Positions 45,303-58,100 of a stretch of DNA of 64,000 nucleotides are shown here, in pieces; within the stretch, counting starts at the first letter, position 1, and each line of letters begins with the position of its first letter. The position numbers and the translations under genes are program-made. The notes under the pieces were generated by a model, which was not told the origin of the DNA, did not search any database, and worked only from the letters and a program-made list of their open reading frames with translations. Source of the DNA: Carya illinoinensis. Taxonomy: Eukaryota > Streptophyta > Magnoliopsida > Fagales > Juglandaceae. The stretch is taken from positions 23,715,501-23,779,500 of the forward strand of contig NC_056755.1 in assembly GCF_018687715.1 (NCBI RefSeq). The letters run 5' to 3'.

Positions 45303-47471
45303 GTTGTACAAATAAACCGCTAGCCTTACCCGTTAGAAATTTCAATCCAACCCGATACAAATTACCAAATCCGGAATAAGATGGAACCGTAGTGAAAATT
45401 TTCGTTTTATTTATGCTTTTCTTTTGAACGGGTCGAGAATTACCCGATAACCGAAAGCAATCTGAAATCGTGCCCTTTTTTTGTACCATTTTGTTGAATA
45501 CTGAAGTTGTAGAAGTAGTCTTTAGACCCAAGATGCAAATTCTAAAGCAACTCGATCAACTGGACAGATATTTTGCTTGAAGATGTTGGGGGAGGAACCA
45601 GAGTCAAAAAGGCCGGAATCGGCAGCGGAAGAATCAATGGTGGTGGAGCCTTCTATAGAAGTTGCCCGTGGGAGTGCAAAAGTTGAAAGTTGTTCAGGTC
45701 TTGTTTGATTTTAGAGATGAAATAAGATAAATTGAAATTAAAGTTAAAAATAGTTGGATAAAATATTATTAGAATATATTATTTTAATGTTATTTTTATA
45801 TTAAAATTTTAAAAAATTAAGTTGTTTATTTTATTTTTATATTAGAATTTAAAAAAATTAAATTATTTATTTTATTTTATATAAAAATATAAAAATATTA
45901 TAATAATTAATACGAGAGAAAGACGTGAGTTTTCTAAAAATAAACAAGTTAAACTCTGGTAAGGCTTGAAGGGATCATTTTCGAGAAGTACCTTTAACCA
46001 GCTGGCGGGAGCAGGAGGAGAAATAAGCGAGTCCGGCCGACTCGTCATGATTCAGTTCGCCTCCATAAATCTGGATTGAGGGGGCGTTTGTATTCCTTTT
46101 CTGGCTTAAAAGGAGCTTAATTCAAAATTAAAGAAAGCAAAGTAAACCTTCTTTAAATAGTAATTTATTTTATTTTTATGTTTTCCTTCTCTATATCTTC
46201 TTCTTTGCTTTTTATGGTCTTTTCAGTTTTCACGGTCTCTCTTTCATGGTTTTGCGTTTATCAATGGGCAGTTAGTTGTATTTATTGCCATTTCTTAAAA
46301 TCTGTAGGAACTTCGGTGTAGGAGGGACAGTTCATGCATATCTTAATTTGGGAAAAGCAAACGGATCGGAAATTAAGGTTTTAAGTAATGTTAGGATAAT
46401 CAGATAATTGGATAAGATTAATGTGGAAAATCGGAAGTTGACTTGCTTCGGGTGGAAATACCATTTCCGGGTCGGGCCTAAATGAACACTCCTGATTCAC
46501 AAACTTTATGACTAATGGATCCACATGATTAACTTCCGACTTGAACACGTTCACGATCAATACCATAATTATTAAGAGCTTTTGGAGAGTAGACTTTTCT
46601 ATAACTGCGTCAATTGTCAAGCCTGCCGACACTCAAATTAATTAGGATTCCCTACGTAACGAATCACCGACAACGTAATTTCAATTTATATGCTTCACTT
46701 AATTTGTTGCAAAACCAACGATTTATACAAAACGATTACTCTTTCAACGTTGGCGCGTACTGCCATGTGTACGCACACGATATTAATGGTTCAATATTCA
46801 TTATATAACTTTCAATGATTAACTATTACACCAGTACTGAATAGCTATAGTTATCCATTTAACTTTTGTAATAATTAATTATGGTGTCTTGTCGGGACGC
46901 CTGGGGACATCGGAGGTTCTCCATCGTCGCCCTTACAAGTACTCCTAGTAAGCATATCTACAGCCACCGACTGGACAAGTGTAAAATATTCTTAAAAATA
47001 AATGCTCGAGACCCATTAGTATGATCAAAGCATTTCTCATTACTATTTAAAAAAAGAAAAAAAAAAAAAAAGCATTTCTCATTACTGATTAGTCTATGAT
47101 TATCAACTCAAAATTTAAGCATTTTAGGAAATCATGTATGTCGGTTTCAGGACCTCGTGATTAATCTGGATCTGTAAAGTAGTGAGTTCATTGACGTCTC
47201 CCGATAATTCTACAGAATCACAGTCGCATGTCATCAATAATACATGAGTTGAATTAAAATTCCAAATCATACAATATGAAATTAAACTTGAATACAAACA
47301 CATTAATATCATCGCAACTATACGCAATACCTTAGAACAATTAAATAGATATGAACATTAATTCATGTAGGTTTCTTGTCTTCTATTTTATTTTTGGCAC
47401 TCTAAAAGGACATAATTTAACCTACTTCGAAGACACACATAGCAATCAAAATATCCTTTCATTTCAAATCA
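45303..47471. other. Interval between CACTA-A and the pectinesterase gene
   Basis: No complete gene. A 41-codon frame at 45583-45708 (MLGEEPESKRPESAAEE...) and an open stretch at 45961-46077 have gene-like composition (Glu/Ser-rich, then Gly/Arg-rich). They flank a MITE-like AT-rich block at about 45698-45935, so they may be parts of one decayed or split host exon. I do not recognise the protein. 46100-47471 shows only scattered short frames, including 46381-46632 on the minus strand, with no motif. Confidence 0.4.
45698..45935. repeat. MITE-like AT-rich repeat
   Basis: Starts near GTCTTGTTTGATTTTAGAGATG and continues with AAATAAGATAAATTGAAA and TTGGATAAAATATTATTAGAATATAT words that recur in the 6.0-kb block. 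It separates two gene-like stretches. The ends and target duplication are not certain. Confidence 0.5.
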
Positions 47472-50154
47472 CTACAGGCCGGAGATGAACGTTACTCCAG
47501 TGGCAGGCAGCCATGATGTACCACCAATCAAGTTAGCGACTGTAAACTCAACAGCTTTTTCCGCTCCAATAGCATGAAATCCAGGCCACTGTACTCTCTT
47601 GGAAAGTCTTGCCCCTGGCCCTACGTTGGAGTATTCTGCAAAATAAAGTGTCTTGAGATAGGAGCTCGAAGCTCCAGGCCACTCGATCCAACCTCTGGAT
47701 GCGATACAATCATCAATGGTAGATTCCATTATCACTGATCTAGAGTACTGCTTCCAGGGCCTTCCTAGATACGAATTGTAGGAATATTTAACCGGAGAAA
47801 AATCCGAGCTCGCCCTGATATTACACTTGTGAATGGAGAAGCCAGTGTCTTGTCCAGGGTCGTCCCTTCCATTGGCGAGGATCACATTATAACCGCTGTG
47901 TGGTCTGCGTAGTACCAAATTGCAGCTTTGAAAAACAGCTGCAGCATTTCCAAAGATGAAGTCTACGGTGCCGTATATATCACATTCCCTGTAGAATTGA
48001 CGGAGGGCAAGCGCGTAGAGGCTGTCTTGGTAGCCTGAAATAGTACACCTGAAGAGAACTGAATGATCCGAAGCAATACTCAGAGCCACGGCTTGTTGTC
48101 CTTGAGGACCTGCTGTATTTTGGAAACCAATGTCACGAGCAATGAATCCATCACCTGTGATTGCTGTGGGGCCAGATTGTCAACAAGTCAGCATCATTAG
48201 CGCATATAATGCTCTCGAAGCTACGTGAATCATCAGGAACATATTCCTTTGTTTTGGGATTTAAGATATTTAAGCGAGACTGAGCTATATTTAGAGTAAT
48301 ATTATCTATAGTTATAAAGTATACAAATGTTATATAATTATTTTAATTAAAAAGTATAATTTATTATTTAAAAAATATTCTTTTTACATGAGTCAGGTAA
48401 TTATTTATATTTTTTAGAGAAATTATACAGTACTTACATAAATCAATAAAATATTTCTAAAATTTAATAAAATATATTAACTAGTATTTATAATTCATTT
48501 TCTTATTATTCACAAATTATTTTATCTCACTATCAAAATAAAACCTTAATATTATTTGAAATATTTATACTAACAATAATAAAATTTACATAGTTCATTT
48601 GATATATCTATCACACTTAAAATCTGCTTAAACTTTGAGCGGGTGTTTTACTTGTTAATAAAGTCTCTTACTGTATTCAGAGAGAAAAGTCTTCTACTGA
48701 ATTTGTAGGATATCTAATTAAACGACTAACTTATCAGTTTTTATTTCCCAACTTTTGAGAGTGAGTGTTTTTTTTTTTTTTTAAGATATTTGAGAGTGAG
48801 TGTTGAGGATTAACGTAGAACAATGGCAGTTTAATTTTCCTATTATAGTAAAAAAAAAATTGCTACTGGAGCCATTCAAACTGTAGCATCGTACAAAATA
48901 CTTTGTTGTGTTGCGTAATTTCAATCACGTGTTGTGTGACTTTTACTTCAAAAGTGTTTTTCCTTTTGTTTATTTTCATTTTTTCTATTTTTGAACTCCT
49001 CTCCTTTTAAATTATGACGCATATATAACTACATGGATAGACGCAATGAAACAAGCTAGCAAGCTAGAGAGAGAGAGAGAGAGAGCTGACTGAAAGTAGC
49101 AGTGCCCGGCAAGGAAGTGTGTTTGGCGACACTATCGTCACCAACTACAACGGTGGAATATCTGCCATCTCCTATCAATGTAATGCCATCTTTGTTGGTG
49201 CGAATCTTCTCCCTGTAAACTCCTGACTTCACATAGATCACGAACCGTTTCCCAGAAGCAGCCTCGATGGCTTTCGAGATAGTTTCGTAGTTACCTGATC
49301 CATCTTTTGCAACTACTGCGTCCGCCTTTATGATGGTTGCCTGAAGTAGCTTTCTATCTCGTGCATAGACCCACTTGGGAAAAGTAGCTTGATCTTGACC
49401 AAGAGGGCGAGTTGTGTTGTTCCTTGAATTCCCTGTGATCCTGTTGACAAGAGCTAAGGGATTACTCACCAATTGAGATAGATAATCCATCTTCTTTGAT
49501 AGCTGAACCATGAACTCTTCGGAGACCCTGAGGCTGTCGGCTGTGTCTTTACAAGCTTGTTGGAAAGTCAAGGCAGCACTTAGCCATGTTTGAATGTCAC
49601 GCTTGTTTTTCTTTGGAGATTGCTTGAGAGCTAACAGGGACTGGTCCAGCCGCCTGAGAGACATTTTCGTTAGCTCTTGACAATAGCCTGCAAGTACAGT
49701 ATAAACCGTGGCTTACTTTTTGGGAAAAAAACGACACACCAAAAGGGACATGGACAAATGTGGAGTACTGTTGTTTCCACAGCTGTTTTTAAGCAGCTCA
49801 TGTATGGGAGAAGATTTTCTATTAACAACATAATATATAACCTGGGACAGAATCAGCGGTTTTGGCATCTTGGGCTCCAAATTGGGAGCTGAATTTGGCG
49901 AAGTCGGAATGAGTCCGCTTCGCTTCAGATATGGCATGGCCAACAAGAGTGGAAACAAAGTCAATAGGCTGATTTCCCGAGTCCACCCCGACCAAGATTT
50001 CAACACATAGGCTAGGATATCTGGTGAAGGCGCATTCCTCATGGACATGCTTTTGATAACCATCCATGGCAGGGAATGAGAAGATGGCCGAGGCCCCTAC
50101 TAGTGCAGATCCCAATAACCAAAGGACTAGACACCCTTGGGCTCCCCTTCCCAT
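47472..50154 (-). CDS. Pectinesterase/pectinesterase inhibitor (PMEI-PME), 533 aa
   Basis: Three exons join in phase: 50154-49842, 49687-49091 and 48163-47472. The enzyme removes methyl esters from cell-wall homogalacturonan. Residues 1-24 are a signal peptide or anchor. The PMEI domain spans about 33-190 ('ECAFTRYPSLC', 'YCQELTKMSLRRLDQSL'), followed by the RKLLQ processing site (216-220), where the inhibitor part is normally cut off in the secretory route. The catalytic domain follows with all key residues: Gln327 (GQQAVAL), Gln349 and Asp350 (GYQDSLY), Asp371 (DFIFG), Arg438 and Trp440 (LGRPW), and GWIEWPG near the end. Intron 1 is 154 bp; intron 2 is 927 bp and opens with a (TC)n run directly after GTCAGC. 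Length is typical. No disabling change is seen. The isoform and tissue cannot be told. Confidence 0.95.
49068..49088. repeat. (GA)n run at the start of pectinesterase intron 2
   Basis: About ten GA repeats lie just inside the intron 2 donor, which is the non-consensus TTCA|GTCAGC on the minus strand. The choice of this donor is forced by reading phase with the acceptor at 48164 and by family similarity (ATFTITGDGF). Confidence 0.7.
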
Positions 50155-50263
50155 GTTAAAGAATCCACTCGATCAGCAAACAACTAATTTAATGAGAGAA
50201 AGTTTAACTGACTTCGATCCTTAAGGAAATAGCACACCTAGAAAGAGAGGTTGCTACTCGACA

Positions 50264-50272
50264 TAATTTATA
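50264..50272 (-). promoter_or_regulatory. TATA box of the pectinesterase gene
   Basis: TATAAATTA on the minus strand, about 110 bp upstream of the ATG at 50154, which leaves a leader of about 80 bases. The position and sequence suit a plant core promoter. No other element upstream was identified with confidence. Confidence 0.6.
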
Positions 50273-50279
50273 GTCTGGG

Positions 50280-51422
50280 AAGCTATGCGTGGGGCAACAG
50301 AAACGCTAATGTCCATATAAATATTTTGAATAACATTAAACGTTGGAAAAATAAATCATTCACTTGATAAGATTTACGGTTAGTTAATTTATTAGTAGAT
50401 TTTATTCAGCCACGACAAAACATGGTGCATGAATCGTGTGTCGTGTGCAAAAATGTCTTGGTCAAGTCTTGTACATGTCTAAAGCCTTCCAGGTGGACCT
50501 TGTTATCCACTTGGGCCGTCACTGCATGTGATTTGTTGGTGACTCCATTGCTGTCCATATATATGTTGTACCTATCTCAAATACGGAACATTTTTAGTAT
50601 GTGGTACCACTTACGGAGACGTTTAATTAGAGAGCAGTGCTACGGATTAGCCGAGGAGGAATTCTATGCAATATTCTACACCATATATTTTATATATTTT
50701 AATATTATTTTTTATTCTATTTTATTTTTATTAAACTAATTAAATTATTCTATTTATCATTCATATATTATATATTTATTATAAAAAATAAAAAAATAAT
50801 TAAAATAAATATAATGTGTGAAGTATAAAGATGCTAAATAAAATTTTCTTTAGTCGAAATTTTAACACACCGGCCAGTGTGTAAGTGACGTGTTTTTTCT
50901 TAAAAAAAAAACAAAAATAGGAATCATGAGGCATCATTTGTTTTTACAGTTGAGACATAATTGAGACACAAAACTCCTCTAATTTGAAAGTACAGACAGA
51001 AGTTTTATCAAAACAAAAGATCATCTTACGATTTGAATCTCATCTTTAAAGATTTTCAACCTATTCCAACACTGTATATCGATTTTACTTAACAACTACT
51101 GACACACTTAGCGTCTTGTTTTCTCTCCCCTGATAAGCCTATGTATTACATTTCTTTGCCCTAATTTTTTTTTTTTTTTTCCCCTTCCGTAGAGCCCCAT
51201 TTCTCCATCGTTCCCCAATGCCGACACTTGCAAAACCTAGGGCTGCCCAAACCTGCATCGCATGCTCAGACAACGTAGTGCGAATCTCCCTATTGCAGTG
51301 TGCCAAAGTTGCCCAAAAACCCTAGAGAAAGACTTTGAAGTCGTCTTCGCCCCTCTTGAATTTTTGTACCTTCACATGGCTCCAAACAGTCCAGATTCTT
51401 GTAGCCTTTGCTACATGATTAA
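50280..51422. other. Upstream flank of the pectinesterase gene
   Basis: Contains the promoter region proximally and AT-rich non-coding DNA further out. An open stretch at 51262-51420 (LPIAVCQSCPKTLEKDFEVVFAPL...) may be a decayed exon but carries no domain I recognise. A T run lies at 51167-51180. Confidence 0.45.
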
Positions 51423-52302
51423 TAGGGGTGTAAAAAAAATTTGGCAAATCAGAAAACTGGCCCGGACCGGATCGGTTGTGCCGATTTTAGACTGGTTCAG
51501 TCCAGAATCGGTTTCCATAAATGAAAAACCGGCCCGAATCAGTCCGGTTTCGATTTTGGTTAGTTTTGGACCGGACCGAACCGGACTGGACCGATACTGT
51601 TTATATATTAAGATTATATATAATATGTTTTATATTATATATAATTTTTAATTACATAAAAAATAATCACATATATATATACTAATACTAATATTCTAAT
51701 ATAGACTATAGTTATACTCATACTAATATAGCTATATTATATCATCAAAACTAATACTAATATATAGCTATACTAATAGTCTAATATTAATACTATTATA
51801 TTGTCTAATATATTATATAATTATAACTAATACTAATATATATATACTAATACTAATAGTCTAATAGACTAATATAGGATTATAGCAGATTTTTTTTTAC
51901 ACTAGATTTCTTATTTTAGTTTTTGTTTTATAGAAGTTTTTTATATAGCAGGATTTTGTTTATATAGCAGATTTTCTTTTATAAAACAGATTTTTGCTAG
52001 CAGAATGTTTTTACATAACAGATATTTTTTGTAAAGCAGATTTTTGTAAATGGTAATAGATTTTTAATAAAACAGAATTTTTTAAATCAGTTTTTTGTTT
52101 AAACAGAATTTTTATGACAAATTTGTATTTTATTAAAACTGAAAAATTGGACCTAACCGAACTGGAAACCAGTGAAACTGGAAAACCGGTTTAGGAGGAA
52201 AATTGATGCTTAATTGGTTTTAAAAAATACAAAACCGGTACCTACCAGTTCGATCCTAGATTTTGTCTAAAACCGGACTGAACCGGACCGGTTACACCCC
52301 TA
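51423..52302. mobile_element. 880-bp terminal-inverted-repeat element with CCGG-rich arms
   Basis: The ends are TAGGGGTGTAA (51423-51433) and its exact inverse TTACACCCCTA (52292-52302). Inside each end the sequence is rich in ACCGGACCGG/CCGGTCCGG words, and the middle is AT-rich with many TACTAATA words and a series of 'gcagattttt' words. It codes for nothing and looks like a non-autonomous DNA transposon. A target duplication is not obvious, so the superfamily is open. Confidence 0.65.
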
Positions 52303-52409
52303 AAAGTCAATGGATTCGGCTTTACCCGCAAAGCGACGTCGGGGCCCTTGAGACTCACAGAGTCTTCTATGTGTAGCAGGTATCTTTTCTAACCAAACAA
52401 GTCTATAAA

Positions 52410-52540
52410 TTGAAGATGCCTGAGCTGAGCATACCCACCAGAACCAATCTCACCTCACGGCGCACCATTGTCGTTTTTTGCCATAAACAACATATCACCC
52501 ATAGGTCAGCCATGATGGCTCTTAAGACTTGGACCTACCA
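52410..52540 (+). pseudogene. Possible orphan first exon
   Basis: A TATA-like CTATAAATTGA (52401) is followed by a leader and an open frame to a strong donor CAG|GTAAGCA at about 52540 (...MMALKTWTYQ). The next 2 kb hold only retroelement-like sequence, so if this was a gene its rest is missing or far away. I do not recognise the product. It could also be a chance arrangement. Confidence 0.3.
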
Positions 52541-52879
52541 GGTAAGCAGGCCATTCTTTACCATTTCGATTTGCAAAAATTCACTATGGGTATTTCCATG
52601 ATTTCTTTAGCAAAACTATGCCATTATTCGACGAGACATTTTTTTTTAATTTCTTCATGCGTATGTGATGGTTTGCGATAATTCCTTAGCAATATGTAAC
52701 ACTTGTCCTTGTGTTGAGTCATTTAGAAAATAATTTTAAGAAAATAAACGGAAATTATGGTTCATTTTGAAATTTTCTTTCATTTCGTACTAGGATACAA
52801 AAGGTTCAATGTTTATAAATAAAACTTATTTTCTTAATTAAAAAGTTCTAGCAGAAAACATTATATTTCATAATTAAAG

Positions 52880-54250
52880 TTTCTAGTACAAAACAGCATG
52901 CCTAGGCTTTCGTGCTCTTCCTCTTGGGTTGTACTTGTCCTAACCCTTCATGCTCATCTTGTCCCTGGGAGGGCACATATTAAAACTAAAATGAGTTGAT
53001 GACTCATAAGCAGTACTTCATACAGTTAAAATATAATAACATAGGTTTTCAATCATGCATTCATCACTCCATACATATCATATATAGGCATTCAATTCGT
53101 TTTAAAATGTTGCAAGGTGGGGTTTTTCTTTGAAGAGGGTTTTCTTTCGTAAGACATTCCCCCACGCCTCGTTGCCTTCATTTCTTAAAGCATCTTTTCA
53201 TGCATATATCTTTTCATACATACCTACATTCTTTCTTAACATGCCTATATTCCTTTCGTGCTGAGGTTAGCAGTCGTTTGGACTTGATTCAGCCCATGGC
53301 CACGGGTTGGGAATCCATTCCATAAGGTGCAGCACTGAGTGTACTACCAGCACTACTTACCCAACATTGCAATTTGCCCAGTCCAGTCCTTTGGTACCCT
53401 TTCCTCTCATTTATGTGGCCGTTACGTATTTTCTTACATTAAACATTCATTCATTTCTGTCATTTCTTTCAGTTTTCCTTTCATTCATTTTCAATTCTTT
53501 ACAGTCCATTCAGTCCTTTAAAATTCTTTCATTCATTTCTTTCAGTTCATTCATAAAAGTCATTTAAAAAGCATGGGCTTCAATGTCATCTTTCATGGTT
53601 TATCATTTTAGTTTATGCATCATTTAAAGCATCATCTTTCATGGGGGTATTTTAAAATAGTTTCTTTGTGTCGTTTAAAGCATAGGGCCGAGGCCTCTCA
53701 TTTCATTTCATGAAAATACATACAATATGTATCACGTATAACATCTATCCACATGCATACACTTACATACTTTGGGTGCGTGAAAAGGGACTACCAAGGA
53801 GTGCTGTTACATACTTATACTTAGCATTCTTTCTTAAAACGTCTCTCATGTCAGTTCGTAAAGCATCGTAAAGAAAAGCGTTTCGTTTTCATTTTCTTAT
53901 CTTTTAGAAAACTCTTGAAGAGTATGAATACAATACTTACCTGGACTTCTATACTCATTCCATGTAGTCCATTTGTGTGCTTGCTAGATGGCAACCTTCA
54001 TGCATACACATAACCTCACGTCATTCTCTATCTAATGCACAAGCAACTATCCTAGAAATAGAACTAGGAGCACTCTTCATCCATCCCTGGACTCTTACGT
54101 GCCCATTTACTATGCTAAAACCTTCGAAATCTTATTCTTTAAAGTGAACTTTCATGATTCAACTTAGGGTTAAGATACTAAGACCTTCGTCTTATTCTTC
54201 TATCAAGTTGCATTTTGATTTAGACAAGGCTAGCTCTTTAAGAAAATTAC
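52880..54250. repeat. Degenerate Gypsy-type LTR sequence
   Basis: The pattern of long pyrimidine-rich runs with CATTCATTTC/TTTCTTTCAG words, the phrase 'cagcactgagtgtactaccagcac' and 'catgggcttcaatgtcatctttcatgg' is what I associate with large plant Gypsy LTRs of the TGTGACGCC type. The frame at 53307-53567 is a by-product of that composition. Boundaries are not found. Confidence 0.4.
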
Positions 54251-54259
54251 TATTGAATG

Positions 54260-54612
54260 AGTAGGAAGAAATTTGCAGCGATGGTTACGACAATTCTAGA
54301 ATTTACAAAGAGAGAATGAAGGTCTTTCATGACAAACACATTTTGAAAAAAATCTTGTGAACCATCTCAGAAAGTTCTCTTATATAATTCTAGATTGCAT
54401 TTATTTTTAGGAAAATTGAGATCTAGGTGAACTGGACCTTTCATTGTTAAAATGATTTTCCCTCATGGTGCTGTAGAAATTGAGAACCCTGAGAATGGAA
54501 ATAATTTTAAAGTGAATGGACAGTGTCTTAAGTCATTTCTTGAGAATTATTTACATGAAGAAGAGTCCATTAATTTAGAGGATCCTATTTATCATGACCA
54601 TCCATATGATTA
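54260..54612 (+). pseudogene. Gypsy integrase C-terminus, decayed
   Basis: From about 54275 the translation reads 'NARIYKERMKVFHDKH', then 'PSQKVLLYNSRLHLFLGKLRSR', a stop where Trp is usual, then 'TGPFIVKMIFPHGAVEIENPENG' and 'FKVNGQCLKSFLENYL', ending at TAA near 54612. This is the end of the polyprotein of Tat/Athila-type Gypsy elements, past the integrase core. The frame shifts near 54340. It is followed by ACATTGAGGACAATG (54663-54677), a motif conserved downstream of pol in this lineage. The rest of the element to the left is not recognisable. Confidence 0.8.
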
Positions 54613-55102
54613 ATTTTAGTGTAGGTATCTTAGTTTAGGTTGTCTTTAGTTTTACTTTGATTACATTGAGGACAATGAGAGTTTTAGGCTGGGGTGAGTC
54701 TTGAGATGATTTGCATTTTTGCATTTTTGTTTTGGTTTTGTTTTCCATTTTTTTTTTTTTTTGTTGCTTTTGTTGCTTTAGCACGAGTATTGAACTTTAA
54801 GGTCATTATGCTACTTCTACTTAAGAATTCCATTGTTTTTCATGCTCATTCATATTCCATTTTCAATTTAGCCACACAAGTATTGTGACGCCCCCAAATC
54901 CCCACGCACGAATACGGGAAAATCGAGACGTCCAGATGATGACATCACGGGTCATCACCCTATTGACGTGTGCCAAGTGTGTGTATAAGCAACGAATGTG
55001 TACGAGAAATACGCAGCAAAAAGCAAAGTCAATAACTAACTATCAGAATTTTTTTTTTTTTTGATCACCAAAGAAACATAGTTTTATTCATCAAAACATC
55101 AA

Positions 55103-58100
55103 TTACATCAAAGCATCATGACTAATAACTTGAGAAACAAACTCAGGAAAAGAATGCCACCAAATTACAAGATCATCTATATGCCATGAATGTCTAGCTA
55201 AACAATGAGCCACAACATTGGCCATCCGACCCTTATGCTTAATAGAAACTTTAGGAAATCTTTGCAAGAGCCTTCTGATCTCAAAGACCAAGTTCCCCCA
55301 TATAGACTCCTGATTTGTAGCAAGACTTTGTACCACCTAAAGGGAATCTAGTTCCACCTCGAGCTCAGCAATTCCTAGAGGTAAGCAAATTTGAAGGCCT
55401 CTTAACACAGCCAAAAATTCAATCTCCATTGGATCTGTTACTTCATGTTCTGGTTTACTAGCTGTGAAGATCACCTGTCCCTTCTCATCTCTTAGAACCA
55501 TTCCTACTCCCGAACTGCACTGGTCCTAAAAGATAGCACCATCAGTATTAAGCTTCAAGGCCCCTACCTGTGGAGCTGTCCAATTGCACACAGGCTTTAA
55601 TCCCTTTCTCTGCTCTGCTATGGCTGATTTCTGTTCTTGCTGAAGTGAAAAAGCTTGATCCATAACTTGCTGAGGAGACAATCTTTGCTGCTCAAAAAGA
55701 AGTTTATTCCTTCTGTGCCATAACCCCCATGTGCATAATGCCATTTGTTCCATCTCCTTTTCCTTTCTGCTTAATGCCAATTGAAGCATAATCTGGACAA
55801 AATCCAATAATCCTGAAGCATTCTGCAGGAACCTGAGCTGATCCAACAATGCATCTTTAGAGGTCACACAATTAAGCAAAGCATGATTTGTATCTTCTTC
55901 TTCCAGTCTGCACCATGGACACATAGCATCTGTCACCACCTTTTTAACTAGCAGATTCTTTAAAGAAGGTAAACCTTCTTTACAAACCCTCCATACAAAA
56001 ATTTTCACTCGACTAGGAACTTGCGTTTTTCATATTTTCCTCCACATGGTTATCTGATCTTCTCGAAATGATACCTCTCCTTCTTGATTACTCGCAGCAT
56101 CAGCCAAGAATAGTCTATAAGCACTTCTGACACTAAACTGACCACTCTTCTCATGTTCCCATACCAACTCATCAGGCCTACTAATAGAGGTTAACACCAT
56201 ATGCAACACTTCTTCAGCTTCCCTTGGAGGTAAACATCTTCTAACCTTTTCCACATCCCAACTTCGAGTTCTGTCATCAATTAATTCAGAAACCTTCCAG
56301 TTTAATTGGGACTGAGTAGTGGAACCCGAGACAGGCACCAGTTTATGGTTTGGTAACCAAAAGTCAGACCATATATTAATGGCCTTACCATCTCCAACCC
56401 TCCACTTACAACCTTTCAGGAGATGATGCTTAGCTTCCCATATACCCCTCCACACAAAAGAAGGATTTGCTCTTAGTTTGGCCTCTTTAAAACTTGTTGA
56501 ATGAAAATATCTAGCTTTATATAATTGATGTAGTAGCAGACTTTCTTCTTTAAGGATACGCCAACTCTGCTTTGCAAGAAGGGCCAAGTTAAAGGTTCTT
56601 AAATCCTTAAAACCCATCCCTCCATGCAACTTGGACTTACACATTTTCCTCCAACTAACAATTGATATTATTTTCCTCTTTTCTCTGCCCCCACCAAAAT
56701 CTAGCTATCAAACTTTCCAACTTTGAACACAAAGAGGCAGGTAATTTAAAGCAACTCATGGTATAAGTTGGAATTGAGAGGGCTACTGCCTTTATAAGTA
56801 CTTCTTTACCCCCTTGAGATAACAATTTTTCCTTCCACCCTTGTAATTTAGTCCACACCCTATTTTGCAGCCCAGAAAAAGCTTGATGCTTTCCTCTACC
56901 TACCATTGGAGGCAATCCCAAATACTTATCATAATTTTGCTGCTGTTGAACACCCCAGAACTGCATAATCTCAGCTTTAGTAGTAGGGGAGACATTCTTG
57001 CTAAAAACCATAGAAGTTTTGTCTTTGTTCACCACTTGTCCTGAAGGTTTTTCATAAACCTCCAATAAATGAAGAATATTTCTATTAGTTTGTGCTATGG
57101 CCCTGCAAAATAACACACTGTCATCTGCAAACATAAGGTGATTAATCTTTGGAGCACCTCTGCATACACAGATCCCTTCCACTACATCTTTGACATCAGC
57201 TTGCTGAAGAAGGGAAATAAGACCTTCAGTGCAGAGAATAAAAAGGTAAGGGGAGATAGGATCCCCTTGCCTTAACCCTCTTGAAGGATATATTGGGCCT
57301 TTAGGTTCTCCATTCACCAAAATAGACAATGAAACTAATTTAACACACAGCATCAGTAAACTAGTCCATTTAGCACCAAAACCCATAGTTTTCATAACTG
57401 ATTCCAAGAAATCCCATTCTATTCGATCATAGGCCTTACTCATTTAAAGCTTTAGAGACATGTAACCTGTCCTTCCTTTCCTTTTCCTTCGAAGAAAGTG
57501 CACTAACTCATAGGCAATTAACACATTATCTGAGATTAATCTTCCAGGAACAAAAGCACATTGAGAACTAGAAATTAACTGAGGCAGAATAGTCTTCATT
57601 CTGTTTGCAAGAACCTTTGACACCAACTTATAGATAACATTGCAAAGGCTGATTGGCCTGAAATCAGAGACCAACTCAGCCTTTTCCTTTTTTGGAATCA
57701 ATGTCACATAAGTGTGGTTTAGCAATGAAGGAAAACATCCAGTATTCAACACCTCTAAAACAGCTCGAGTAACATCTCCACCCATTATAGCCCAATATTT
57801 TTGGTGCCATACCATCAGGACCAGGAGCTTTTGTTGGATTCATTTCCTTCAAAGCTACTTCAACCTCATCTACCACAAACTCCATTTCCAGTTGTTGTTT
57901 CATGTCTGCTGTAACTCGACCTGTTAGAGCCTCTAGAAACTGCATACTACCTCTTTGTGTTGAGGATGTAAAAAGCTTCTTGAAATAGTTTAGTATAACT
58001 TCATCCCTATCTTCATTCACTCTCCAATTACCCATATCATCCTTAATCCCTTTTATCATATTCTTTGCTTTTCTCTGTGAGGCTTTATGATGGAAGAAAC

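Noticed and set aside
45055..45531. 158-codon minus-strand frame
   Set aside because: Its second half is the CACTA-A subterminal array and it crosses the element boundary at 45299; the first half has no recognisable domain.
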